Origin: Sapria himalayana
Taxonomy: Eukaryota > Streptophyta > Magnoliopsida > Malpighiales > Rafflesiaceae
NCBI GenBank assembly: GCA_029783825.1
Contig: JAREIK010016252.1
Location: 1 to 64,000 of the forward strand
Reading direction: 5' to 3'
DNA length: 64,000 nt
The notes under the pieces are model-generated. The model did no database searches. It saw nothing but the letters and a program-made list of their open reading frames with translations, and had not been told where the DNA came from. Of this stretch, positions 11,560 to 22,562 are shown piece after piece; the stretch's first letter is position 1, and each line of letters begins with the position of its first letter. Position numbers and translations under genes: made by a program.

Positions 11560-12520
11560 TAATAGTGGACCAATGACAGATTAAATTCAATTAGAAAATC
11601 ATAAAACAATTGGTTTTGAAAATGCATTTGCAAACATTAATAATAAGATTTATGTGGAGGAAACTTATAGATTTATGATATTAGAAGATAAGGAACAAAT
11701 TATAAATTTTTAAAATAGGAAGGGCATCAGAAGCAGTGTTCTTAGTGGTCTACACCAAAAATGCCAAAGAAGACATGATGGATTTTTGGAATGAAATGGA
11801 AGAGATAGCAAAAAAAGATATATCATGGATAATTAGAAGAGATTTTAATGTTATAAGAAGTTTGAATAAAAACAAGGAGGAAGAGCCCTGAATTTTGGGG
11901 CTATGTTACAATTTAATGAAGCTATAACCAATGCGAGTTTGATTGAAGCAGACCCATTAGGAACAAAATATACATGGTGTAATAACTAAAGAAAAGAAGC
12001 ATAATATGGGCAAGATTAGACAGGGTATTATAGAATGAAAAATGGCTAAACTTTGTGGAATCCATACTAGTGAGATATCTAAATAGAACCTACTCTGATC
12101 ACAAACCTTGGCTTCTAACTTTTCAGAACAAGTTAAAATAAGAATACCATTTCAAATTTCAGAATATGTAGGGTTTACACATGGATTTTGATAATGTAGT
12201 TATAAAGCATGGTCAGAATCAGTCTCTGGCAACCCATTACAAGTTCTAGCTAATAAATTGAGAAGGCTAAAAGCTTGTTTAAATACATGGAATAAAAATT
12301 ATTTTGGCAATATAAACAAAGAGATTAAAGAAGCTGAACTAAAAGTAGAGGAACTGGAATTAGCATATGAGGATGAGCAAAGAGAGCCACTTAGACAGAA
12401 ACTTAATAAGGAAAAAGCAGAATTAAAACTTATATTACATATGGAAGAGGTGTATTGGAAGCAAAGTCCAAAAATTAAGTGGCTTAAGGAAGGGGACAGA
12501 TAAACAAAATTATTCCACAC
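11560..12520 (+). pseudogene. LINE-2 ORF2 endonuclease and linker
   Basis: APE-type endonuclease remnant. It shows WIIRRDFNVIRSLNKNKEE with the GDFN box changed to RDFN at 11838-11849 (G to A). It continues with the split block FNEAITNASLIEADPLGTKY, RLDRVLQNEKWLNFVES, and SDHKPWLLTF with the Ser-Asp-His triplet at 12094-12102. The linker is well kept (12258-12503): RLKACLNTWNKNYFGNINKE, then KIKWLKEGDR, the plant LINE sequence just before RT. Stops and frameshifts separate the parts. The minus-strand frame 12299-12571 is a shadow. Confidence 0.85.
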
Positions 12521-13700
12521 GGTATTAAAAATAAAGAGTCTAAAACAAAAGATTAAAGGCATTAGAAACATAGAAGGGGAGTGGGTATATAATTAAGCTC
12601 AGATAAAGTAGAATTAGAAGAATATTTTTAAAAATAGCTTGGTGAAAATATAGCATGTAAAGGCAACTCTTTAATGCAAGACTATGACATATAAGGTTAC
12701 GGTTAGAAAAAAAATAGTAAATTAATAGATTTCCTAGAATAAGAGGAAATAAAGGAAGCAGTTTTTAGTATGAATAAAGATAGTGCACCGGGCCAGATGA
12801 TGGAACAATGGTTTCTTTCGAAGATGCTGGCATATAAGTAAAAAATAGCTAATAGTAGAAATCAAATTGATATTTTCAAGAGTAGATATCACAAAATCAT
12901 GGACTAGCTCTTTCATTGTACTGTTACCCAAATGTGATAACCCATAGAAATGTGAAAATTTCAGGCCAATAAGCTTATACAACTCAGTTTATAAGATATT
13001 AGCTATATTACTACAGCATAGATTATGTAGAATCCTTCTAAATATAAAATGAATAAGAAACATATTTTTTAAAAAATAGATTAATGATAAAAAATATAAG
13101 CTTAGCCTTGGAAATGATGAGAGAAATTGGAACAAAGAAAAGATGACATAATGTGGTAATAAAATTAGATCTGTCAAAAGCTTTTGACAGAGTAGAATGA
13201 GATATTCTATGTTACACTTTGAGAAACTGAGTTTCTTAGAAACCTGGATAGATTTGATTTTCAGATGCATTTCTAGCATATGATTGAGAATTCTAGTAAA
13301 TGGAAAAAGAAGAGAATTCAAACCAAAAGAGGTCTAAGGCAAGGAGACCCATAATCACCTTGTTATTAACATATATTTGGAATTGTTCATTTTAAATTTG
13401 AAACAAATAATATAAAAAGGAAAAATCATAGTTTAAGCAACCAAAAATACACCTTTAGTGGGTTGCATGGTATATGTAGATGATGTAATCATATTCATAA
13501 ATGCGAACAATAAATCAATGAGTAATCTAATGGATATACTTCAGACCTTTGATGAGAAAACATGTCTAATATTGAATAAAGTAAAATGCTAGTTTATTAG
13601 CAAAGAAAATACCTGAAAGAGTTACACAAATAATAAAAAGGATCACAGGATTTACCCAAAAGAAATGAGCTTTAATGTATTTTGGTGACCCAATATATAA
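12521..13700 (+). pseudogene. LINE-2 ORF2 reverse transcriptase
   Basis: RT domain in fragments. The visible parts are FSMNKDSAPG (about 12765-12791), LDLSKAFD at 13165-13188 (motif A with both Asp), GLRQGDP then a stop where the family has Leu (13331-13354, motif B), and YVDDVIIFINANNKSM with YVDD at 13473-13484 (motif C). Intervening sequence is rich in stops. It was the catalytic domain for target-primed reverse transcription and is dead here. Confidence 0.88.
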
Positions 13701-13949
13701 AGGTAGGTTAAAAGAAGAATATCTATTTTTTTAATAGGAAAAATGAGAAAGAAAATAGCATGATGGAAAGAAAACCTCTTATGTTTTGTAAGAAGGATAA
13801 CACTCATATCACATGTACTACAAGGCATATTACACATATATTAATGAATATCCAGCTATCAAAAAAGTTTATAAAAAAAACTAGAGAAGGAAATGGCTTC
13901 TTTCCTCTGGGAAAAAATTAAATGAAAACCAAAATTACACTGAAAAAAA

Positions 13950-14620
13950 TGGGAAGACTTATGTCATCCAAAAGAAGAAGCAGGATTAGGTTTAATTAGT
14001 TTGAAAGATATGACAAATGCATGGGGTTGTAAAAACTAGTTGAGGCTAAAAGAAAATGATAGTCTTTGGGCAAGATTTCTATGAGCTAAAATGAAGTAAA
14101 TAAAGAAATCATTAAAGATACTAGGAAGGCTTCTAAAGCCTGGAAATTAATGTTAAAGCAAAAAGAATTAGTAGATAAGCACTCAATACTAAAAAAGAGC
14201 AGGTAGAAATGGATGATCAAGGTAATTTTACAATGAAATTGGAAGAAACCATAGTAAGAAATAAAGGTAAAACTCTACCTACATATAATTTTGTTTAGGA
14301 ATGAGGCACCACGATAAATAAAGACCTTCATATGAAAAGTCTTCAAATATATTCTAGTAGTTGAGAATATACAATCAAAGGGTATACGGTTAGCCTCAAT
14401 ATGTGAATGCTGCTCTGTAGTTGTGGAAAATATAGAGCATTTGTTTTCTAAAGGCAAAATTGCTACAGAAGTGTGGAATCAATTAGAAACTCTCACAAAT
14501 CTTAAGCATAAGGAAGTCGGCCTAAAAGCCATACTTTTAAGCTGGAATAAGCAACCTCTAGTAATAAAATCTTTAGATGGACTAGGAACAACCTAACACT
14601 TATAGTAATCTTGTGTATAT
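13950..14620 (+). pseudogene. LINE-2 ORF2 zf-RVT domain
   Basis: Degraded zf-RVT region. The block RLASICECCSVVVENIEHLF (about 14388-14447), followed by SKGKIATEVWNQLE, aligns with RLASRCECYFQEAKNTNHLF of LINE-1. Upstream (14020-14090) WGCKN-stop-LRLKENDSLWARFL-stop-AKMK shows Trp codons changed to stops. Same gene order as LINE-1. Confidence 0.75.
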
Positions 14621-14759
14621 GGAAAGCTAGAAACAAAAGTAGATTTGATTCAGTCAAGATGAAGAAAAAATATATTTTAGAAGATATTAAAAAATAGTTT
14701 ATGAATTTATCAGTTGCTAGACCAATAAAAGTCACAAATAAAGATGTAGAAGACAACAT

Positions 14760-15240
14760 AGATAATGAATGGAAGCCTCGTGTGAAAAAAATAAAGTGGC
14801 GAGGTATTCAAAATTACTAAATAGATTATGCCACCACAGGGGCTAACAACAACACTAGACACGGTTGGAAGTTTTATTAGAGAAATGGGAGAGGTAGAAG
14901 GAGGAGTAATTAGAAAATGGAAGGAAGAATAGAAAAGGACTTCACCAATGAAAGACAAGGCGTCTCAGCTTTGCACAAAGAAATTAAGCTTTATATAAAG
15001 CCTTAAAAAACTACAAGGAAAGTAATTATATAATATACAAATTCATGTGGATTCAAATTTACTAGTGGTTTAGCGGACAAATAGTTTATCATGTGCAGAT
15101 ACGAAGAATAGCTTGAGAATGTTAAAAACCTAATTAATGAGTTGGAGGCTTCCATAACACATATATATAGGGAGGAAAATGTGCTAGCAATAAGCTAGCA
15201 AAAAAAGGGTTGAGAAGTTTTCGATAAGGAGACATACTAG
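14760..15240 (+). pseudogene. LINE-2 ORF2 RNase H domain
   Basis: Strongly degraded RNase H end of ORF2. The clearest part is NIQIHVDSNLLVV at about 15032-15070, the third catalytic Asp block, equivalent to NIQVQVDSSLLV of LINE-1. Other catalytic blocks are hard to see because of stops and indels. Confidence 0.6.
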
Positions 15241-16860
15241 AAAGGCTAAAAGGGCTAGAATACTAGATAAAATGGGATGTCCATATTAAGTCAGAACACC
15301 CAAGAAAAGCTAAGGAAAGCAAAAGTGGGGAAAATATACATTGGAAATATGATATATCAGTTGGATAATCTAAGGTAAGTGGATCCTCTACTACAAGGAT
15401 TCCAAGACACACCTAAAGGGAGGTTTGGAGATTAGGAAAAGGACAACATGACAATATTATGATTGAAAATATTGATTGGAAGGCAAGCAAAGAGATGGAT
15501 CTTGATACTAATCTAGAAGAACATAAGAAGCTATAGACTAGGTAGATAATATTTAAATATAAAATTCTTGGCTTTTGCATTGCTATGCTGGTTTTTTCTG
15601 TCTAGATTTTCTGGCAGAGAGCTGGATAGCAAGCAAGTTAGAAATAGATAGCATGAGGCTGGATCAAACATCTGGATAGAAGACTATTGAAGTAGTAGCC
15701 TATATTATAGTGTCATGCATTACTGTGCTTGGGTTTCTATCTGAAATACAAGCATGCTGGAGAAAAAATATTGAGAAGAGATAGGCAGAAAAGAAAACCT
15801 AATGAATACAAAAACCATCCTAAATTTATATCAAAGAAGAAGTTGGATAGCAACAAGAAGGGAAAGCATGATTGAGAATATGACAGACAACAAGATTATA
15901 TATGATGTTTGTCTTATTAATACCTTTGCATTGTTGTGCTTAGTTTGTGGTATGAAATGCAGGCATAGCTGGATACAAGCATGAATAAACATTTCTTTGG
16001 GTTTTTTGTATTGCTATGCTTGGTGTCTTTCTGTCTAGATTTCAAGCAGAAAGCTGGATAGCAAGCAGGTTTTCATTGATGTGCTTGGTTTTTTTTTTCT
16101 GAAAAAATAAGCACGCTAGAGACAAGAATTGATAAATAGAAAGGCAGAAAAGACCTACCTAAAATTATACCTAAGTAGAAAGATGGATAGCTACAAGAAG
16201 ACAAACATGATTGAGAATATGAAGACAACATGATTGAAATATCCGTGTTTTCTTATGTCATTTCATTTGCATGTTATGCGTAGTTTTCTGGTATGAAATG
16301 CTGGCATAGCTAGATTACAGCATGGATAATAAAAAGATAAAAAATAAGACCTAAAAGATTACATAAACCAATCTGGAATTATATGAAAGTATGCTGGGGG
16401 GCAAAACACAAAGAAAAGTTAATAAAATCTCAGTAGCCATGACAAAAGGATAAGAAGAATAAGGGCTCGGCATAAAAAGGGGCAGATTAATAACAAAATA
16501 GCCTGGAAAAAGAAGATAGAGGCAAAATAAAGAAACCAACAAATCAAACTCTTATGTAACTAAAACAAAATAGAAGCTAAATAGAAGAGAGGACTACAAG
16601 GAGAAGGCAAGCCAGAAAAATAGTGAGCATAAAAGGCTAAATAGATGGAAGAAGCAAGTCGGAGATTTTGAAAGTATTTCAAAAAGAAAAGAAAGCTTTT
16701 TAATTACAGGATAGATGACATATATCTAGGTTTTGTTTATGTTTTATAAAATACTTTACTATGTAAGGCATTAACATATGTGTTGAAAATTTGTGTGCGC
16801 CCATGATTTCCCTCAACCAAAAGTGAAGGTTTTTTAAATAATAAAACACCTTTTTTTAAA
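15241..16860 (+). other. LINE-2 3' untranslated region with short repeats
   Basis: Non-coding. GCTGGATAGCAAGCA-type words recur near 15609-15635 and 16044-16067, and TTGCATTGCTATGCTTGG-like segments near 15572, 15926 and 16007, suggesting diverged internal duplications of a few hundred bp. It ends with AAAAGTGAAGG, AATAATAAAACACC and an A-rich run that passes into AAGAAT repeats. The frame at 15802-15984 has no recognised homology. Confidence 0.6.
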
Positions 16861-18845
16861 AAAAAACTAAAAAAATAAAGAAGAATAAAAAAAAGAAGAA
16901 TAAAAAGAATAAGAAGAATAAGAAAAATAAGAAGAATTAAAAGAATAAGAAGAATACGAAGAATCTGAATAATAAGAAGATAAAAAGAATAAGAAGAATA
17001 AGAATAATATTGAAGTATTCAAATAATAAGAAGATAAAAAGAATAAGAAGAATTAGATTAATAAGAAGAATAAGTAGAATAAGTAAAATAAGAAGAATAA
17101 GAAGAATAAGAAAAATAAAAAGTATAAAAATTATAAGTAGAATAAGAAGAATTTGAGAAATAAGAGGAATAAGAAGAAGAAGAAGAAGAATAATAATAAT
17201 AATAATAATAATAATAAGAAGAAGAAGAATAATAATAATAATAATAATAAATAGAAGGGTAAAAAGTATAAGAATGATAAGAAGCATATGAAATATAAGT
17301 AAGATTAGAAGGATTAGAAGGATAAGAAGGATTAGAAGGAATAGAAGGATAAGAAGAATAACATTGATAAAAAGGATAAGTAGGATAAGAAAGATAAGAA
17401 GAATAATAAGAATAATGAGAATAAGAAGAATATAAAAATAAGAAGAATAAAAGAATAAAAAAATAAAAAGAATAAAAAGAATATAAAAGAATAAAAAGAA
17501 TAAAAAGACTAAAAAGAATAAAGACTAAAAAGAATAAAAGAATAAAAAGAATAAAAGAATAAAAAGAATAAAAAGAATAAAAAGAACAAAAAGAATAAAA
17601 AGAATAAAAAGAATAAAAAGAATAAAAAGAATAAAAAGAATAAAAAGAATGAAAAGAATAAAAAGAATGAAAAGAATAAAAAGAATGAAAAGAATAAAAA
17701 GAATGAAAAGAATAAAAAGAATGAAAAGAATAAAAAGAATGAAAAGAATAAAAAGAATGATTAGAATAAAAAGAATGAAAAGAATAAAAAGAATGAAAAG
17801 AATAAAAAGAATAAGAATAATAAGATGAATAAGAAGAATAAGAAGACTAAGAATAATAGGAAGAATATGAAGAATAAAAAGAATAAGATTACTTAAAAGA
17901 ATAATAAAAATTAGAAGAATAAGAAGAATAAGAATGATAAAAAGAATAAGAAGAAAATGTAATATAATAAGAATAAGATAAATATGAAGAATAAAAAGAA
18001 AATGAAGAATGAGAAGAATAAGAACAAAAATAAGAATATGAAGAAAAGAAGTATAAGAAGAATTATAATAATAATAATAATAATAATAAAGAAAAAGAAG
18101 AATAAAAAGAATAAGAAGAATAAGCAAAATAAGAAAGATAAGAAGAATAAGAAAGGTAAGAAAATAAGAAGAATAAGATGAATAAGAAGAATAACAAGAA
18201 TAACAAGGATAAGATGAACAAAAAAAATAAGAAGATAAGAAGAATAAAAAATTTGAGTAATAAGAAGAATAAGATGAATAAGAAGAATAACAAGAATAAC
18301 AAGAATAAGAATAATAAATGGAATAAGAAGAATAAGAAGAATAAAAAAATTAAGAAGAAAAAGAATAAATAAAAAAAGAATAATAATAATAATAATAATA
18401 ATTATTATTATTATTATTATTAGAATAAGAAGAATAAAAAGAACAAGGAGAATCAGAAGAATAAGAAGAATATGAAGAATAATTAGAATAAGAAGAATAT
18501 GAAGAATAATTAGAATAAGAAGAATATGAAGAATAATTAGAATAAGAAGAATAAGAAGAATAAGATGTATAAAAAGAATAAAAAAAAATAAAATTAAGAA
18601 GAATAATAAAAAAAAGAAGATTAAAAATTATTAGAAGAATAAGAATAATACAAAGAATAATAAGTATAATAATAGAAGAAATAAAAGAATAACAAAAAAA
18701 AGAAATATGATAAAAATATGAAGAATTATAACAATAAGTAAGATAAGAAAAATAAGATGAATATAAAGAATAAGAAAAATATAAAGAATATAATGAATAA
18801 GAAGAATATAATGAATAAGAAGAATAAGAAGAATTAGAAGAAAAA
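16861..18845 (+). repeat. AAGAAT microsatellite array (2 kb) behind LINE-2
   Basis: Purine-rich array starting directly at the LINE-2 A-rich 3' end and reaching the 5' end of LINE-3. Higher-order units are visible. An 18-bp unit (AAAAAGAATGAAAAGAAT) repeats about eight times at 17640-17810. A 27-bp unit (AAGAAGAATATGAAGAATAATTAGAAT) repeats three times near 18460-18545. Leu/Ile/Phe frames on the minus strand are repeat translations. Confidence 0.92.
18379..18421. repeat. Inverted (AAT)n(ATT)n hairpin 3
   Basis: AAT units followed at once by ATT units, about 43 bp, the same design as the two hairpins in the 7676-9905 array. Confidence 0.8.
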
Positions 18846-20099
18846 GTAAATTAAGAAGTCCCATTTTTAGAGAGAGAAATTCTCATTTTAAAAGAAAGAA
18901 ATCTCCATTGCTGCTCAATTCAAGTTGATATCAAGCTCAAAATGGAGCAAAGAAACTTCTTATTAAATAAGAAGTCATTTTCTTTAATATTTATTGAACC
19001 CACACCTCCTTCTCCATTGCTCAGAAACAAAGATGGGAGTCCCGCTATACACTTCTCTTCAGAAGAAGTTTACAAGCTTACATAGCTCTTCAAGCTCATG
19101 TTAATAGTGAAGTTTTTCCATGGTAGACCTCGCATGATTGACATACAGTCATTTATCACCTCATTGAAGCTTAAGGGAAAGGTAGAACTTGCTGATTATG
19201 ATGCTAAACATCTCTTCCTACAGTGTTGTATGGAGGAGGATTTTCACCGAATATGGCTAAGGGGGCTATGGCAAGTCAATGGATATCCTATCGTATTCTA
19301 AAGTGGATGAAAAACTTCAATCCACACGTGAAGGCACCTCTAGTTCTGGTATGGTTCTCACTCCCTAACCTCTTTCTGTATCTCTATAATATCCACTCTC
19401 TGTAAGCAATTTCTTCATGCTTGGGTAAGCCAATGCTACGGGATGAGGCGACAATTTCTATGATAAGGCCAAATAATGCTCGGGTATGTGCTGAATGTAA
19501 TTTACTTACACAACCACCTACTAGGATTTGGATAGGTAGTGGTAAGAGAGAGCAGGGAGAGGGATTTTGGCAATCTGCCATTCTAGAAACCCTGCCTCTT
19601 CACTGTCAAAGCTGCAAGAGGATAGGGCATGCCTCGAGAGAGTGTAGGTTGAGGTTAGATGAAAAGGGCAGAGGGAAGGGGCAAGGGGGTAGAAGAAGGA
19701 AGAAATAGATTAGAAGGGAAGAAGGGGCTCAAAAACAAGATGAGGAGAAGCCTTTAGAAATAGAATTTGTTGAGGAAAGGGAGCGTAGAAGGGCAGGGGT
19801 GGAGTTTCAAACCAAAGAAGATGTAGGTAGTAATAAGGTAGAAGAGGTAGTGGTAAGGTAAGAAGGATTGGTAGAGAATGGGAAGGAAGAAGGTTAAGCG
19901 GTGGTGAAAAGTAAAAAGATAAGGGGTAAAAGGGCTAAAACTAGGAGGGTCTTAAGGGAGAAGGAGGTGGACTATGGCTGGATTGAGGAGGATCTTCTAG
20001 ATTTTCCAGAAGAAGAATCAGATATCTATAGCTGTCCATCAATAGGTAAGAAGGAAGAAAGTGAGGAGGGCAACCTAGAAAAGACTAAGATGATTTAGA
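18846..20099 (+). mobile_element. LINE-3: 5' part of an L1-type LINE, 3' part missing
   Basis: Contains a 5' UTR (18846-18941) and nearly the whole ORF1, then passes into a TCTA array with no ORF2. Loss of the 3' part is not what LINE integration produces, since that truncates the 5' end. A later rearrangement or array growth is therefore likely. It is the least decayed of the three LINEs. Confidence 0.85.
18942..20098 (+). pseudogene. LINE-3 ORF1: DUF4283 plus CCHC zinc knuckle, few lesions
   Basis: Gag-like RNA-binding protein. It starts at ATG 18942 (MEQRNFLLNKK). The DUF4283 region has FFHGRPRMIDIQ, FITSLKLKGKVELADYDAKH, EEDFHRIWLRGLWQVNGYP, then LKWMKNFNPHVKAPLVLVWF and GKPMLRDEA. RIWIGSG and GFWQSAILETLP lead into an intact zinc knuckle CQSCKRIGHASREC (C-x2-C-x4-H-x4-C). 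A basic then acidic tail ends YGWIEEDLLDFPEEESD. Lesions are few: TAG at 19083, a frameshift near 19290, stops at 19403 and 19706, and two more near 19860-19900. It matches ORF1 of LINE-1 and LINE-2. Confidence 0.87.
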
Positions 20100-20163
20100 T
20101 ATGCATATATAAATCTTTCTATATATATGTCTATAAGGATGAGGACTATAGCTGTCTATCAAT
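20026..20163 (+). repeat. 18-bp duplication at the LINE-3/TCTA array border
   Basis: CTATAGCTGTCCATCAAT at 20026-20043 inside ORF1 recurs at 20146-20163 with one change (C to T), 120 bp later. The second copy merges into the first CTATCAATCTGTCTAT units of the array, so the ORF1 segment may have seeded it. Confidence 0.65.
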
Positions 20164-21603
20164 CTGTCTATATATCTATCTATCAATCTGTCTATATATC
20201 TATCTATATGTCTATCTATCTATCTATTTATCTATATGCATATCTATTTATCTATCAATCTATATATTTGTCTATCTATATATATATCTATCTATAAATC
20301 TTTCTATATGTCTATCTATCGATATATATTTTTGTCTATCTATCTATCTATCTATATTTCTATCTATCTATCTATATATTTGTAAATCTATCTGTGTATC
20401 TATTTATCTATATATTTATCTATTTATCTATTTATCTTTTTATTTATGTCTATCTATTTATCTATCTATCTATTTGTCTATTTTTGTGTATATGTATTTA
20501 TATATTTATTCATCTATCAACTATCTAATAATCTATCGATCTATCTATCTATATGTCAGTATATCTTTCTCTCTATCTATCTATATGTCAGTATATCTTT
20601 TTTTCTATCTATCTATCTATATACTATCAATATATCTATATATTTATCTATCTAATTATCTATCAATCTATATCTCAATATGTTCTATCAATCTGTCTAT
20701 TAATTTGTCTATCAATTTTCTATCAATCTATCTATCAATCTTTCTTTCAATCCATCTATCTATCTATCTATCTACATGTCAATCTATATTTCTATCTATC
20801 TATCTATCTGCCTGTTTAATTTTTTTTTCTAATAATCCATCATTCTTTATATCTTTTTATCTGTTCATCTATCTATTTATCTATCTGTCTATCAATCTTT
20901 CTATCTATCTAATTTTCTATCTATATATCTCTTCATCTCTCTATCTCTCTATCTATCAATATGACTATATTTCTGTCTATCTATCTGTCTATCAATATTT
21001 ATTTATCGATATATCTATTTGTCTGTGTGTCAATCTATCTATCTATCAATTTATCTATCTATTTATCTATCAATATTTTTATCTATCTATCTATTTAAAT
21101 TTTAATATGTCTATCTATCTATATATCTATTTGTTTATCTATCTATCTCTATATCTATCTGTCATTATATATGCCGATCTATCTATCTATCAATCTGTGT
21201 GTCTATTTGTCAATCTATATATTTATCTCTCAATTTATCTATTTTTTTATTTGTCTATCTATCTATGTATTTGTCTAATAATATATCTATCTAACTATCT
21301 ATCTATATCGCTATTTGCCTATCTATCTTTCTATCTATCTGTCTATGTATCTATCTAATTATTTGTCTATTTATCTATGTATCTATTTGTCTATATATCT
21401 ATCTAATTATTTATCTATCTATATGTCTATCTATCTATCTATCTATCTTCTATCTTTCTATCTATTTATCTATTTACCTATCTAAATGTCTATCTATTGA
21501 TTTAAGTATCTATCTATCAAGTATTCAATCTTTATCTATCTTTTTATCGATATATTTGTCTATCCATCTTTCTTTCTATTTGTCTATTTATCTGTCTATC
21601 TAT

Positions 21604-21641
<38 letters not shown>

Positions 21642-22091
21642 CTCTCTCTCTCTATCTATGTATCTATCTTTCTGTGTGTCTGTCTTTCTGTCTATCTACC
21701 TGTCAAATTTTTTATCTATCTTTTTGTCTATCTATTTTTCTCTCTATCAATCTATCTATATATCTTTATATCTATTTATCTATCTATCTAACTATCTATA
21801 TGTCTATCTATATCACTATCTATCTATCTATCTATCTCTCTATCTATCTATATGTATAACTATCTGTCTAAAATCTATTTATCTATATGTTTATCTATCT
21901 GTCTATCTATCTATCTATCTATCTATTTATTTATCTATCTATTTATTTATCTATCTATCTATTTTTTGGTCTATCTATCTCTCTATTGATCTATCTATCT
22001 ATTTATCTATCTATATGTCTGTAAATCTATCTATTTATAATTTTGTCTATTTATCTATCTATTTATTTATATATCTATGTATCTATTTATC
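20100..22091 (+). repeat. TCTA microsatellite array, left block
   Basis: TCTA/TCTG/TCAA units with many variants. Frames rich in Ser-Ile-Tyr-Leu come from the repeat. It begins in LINE-3 ORF1 and continues beyond MITE-2. Confidence 0.93.
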
Positions 22092-22495
22092 TAGAGGTGT
22101 CAACCGTGTCGGGCCGGCCCGGCCCAGCACGAGGCATGGCACGGTTCAGCCGTGCCTGGGCCGGCCCGGCACGGAAAAAATTTGTACCAGGGCCCGTGCC
22201 GTGCCGTGCCTGGCCAGGCACGGTTCGGCCCGCGGCACGGCAACGACCGGATGCCTCCCATCCCACAAAAAAAGACCGCAGGTCGGGTCAAATTCGACCC
22301 GACCCGCGGTCCCCGTTTCCCGAACCGCTCGGACAGGTTTGCCCGAGCGGGCCAGGCGAGGCACGGCACGACCCGTCGTGCCTGCGGGCCATGCCGGGCC
22401 CAGTTTTTTTAAACCGTGCCGTGCCCGGCACGGCACGGTAGCACGATCGTGCCCGTGAAAAACGGGCCGGGCCGTTTGACACCTCTATATTTATC
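22084..22495. repeat. 8-bp target site duplication flanking MITE-2
   Basis: TATTTATC at 22084-22091 and at 22488-22495, directly outside the inverted ends. It fits hAT insertion, although such words are common in the surrounding array. Confidence 0.75.
22092..22487. mobile_element. MITE-2: GC-rich non-autonomous hAT-type element, 396 bp
   Basis: Perfect 12-bp inverted ends, TAGAGGTGTCAA and TTGACACCTCTA, around a GC-rich interior of GGCCCGGC and GGCACGG words related to MITE-1. It lies inside the AT-rich TCTA array. Frames crossing it (such as 22043-22441 and several on the minus strand) are composition artefacts. Confidence 0.9.
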
Positions 22496-22562
22496 TATCT
22501 ATTTGTTTACATATCTATCTATCTATCTATATGTTTGTCTATCTATTTGTAAATTAGGAAGG
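22488..22562 (+). repeat. TCTA array remainder before CACTA A1
   Basis: Short continuation of the TCTA repeats between MITE-2 and the start of element A1. Confidence 0.7.

Larger units (their letters stand above)
9906..16860 (+). mobile_element. LINE-2: decayed, near full-length plant L1-type retrotransposon
   Basis: About 6.95 kb on the plus strand. It starts at the edge of an AAGAAT array and ends in A-rich sequence running into another AAGAAT array. The order is ORF1 (DUF4283-like region, degraded knuckle, acidic tail), then ORF2 endonuclease, RT, zf-RVT, RNase H, then a 1.6-kb 3' UTR. Many stops fall where the family has Trp (TGG to TAG or TGA), for example near 13760, 14038 and 14085. 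This is the pattern expected from cytosine methylation and deamination. It is clearly immobile. Confidence 0.9.
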
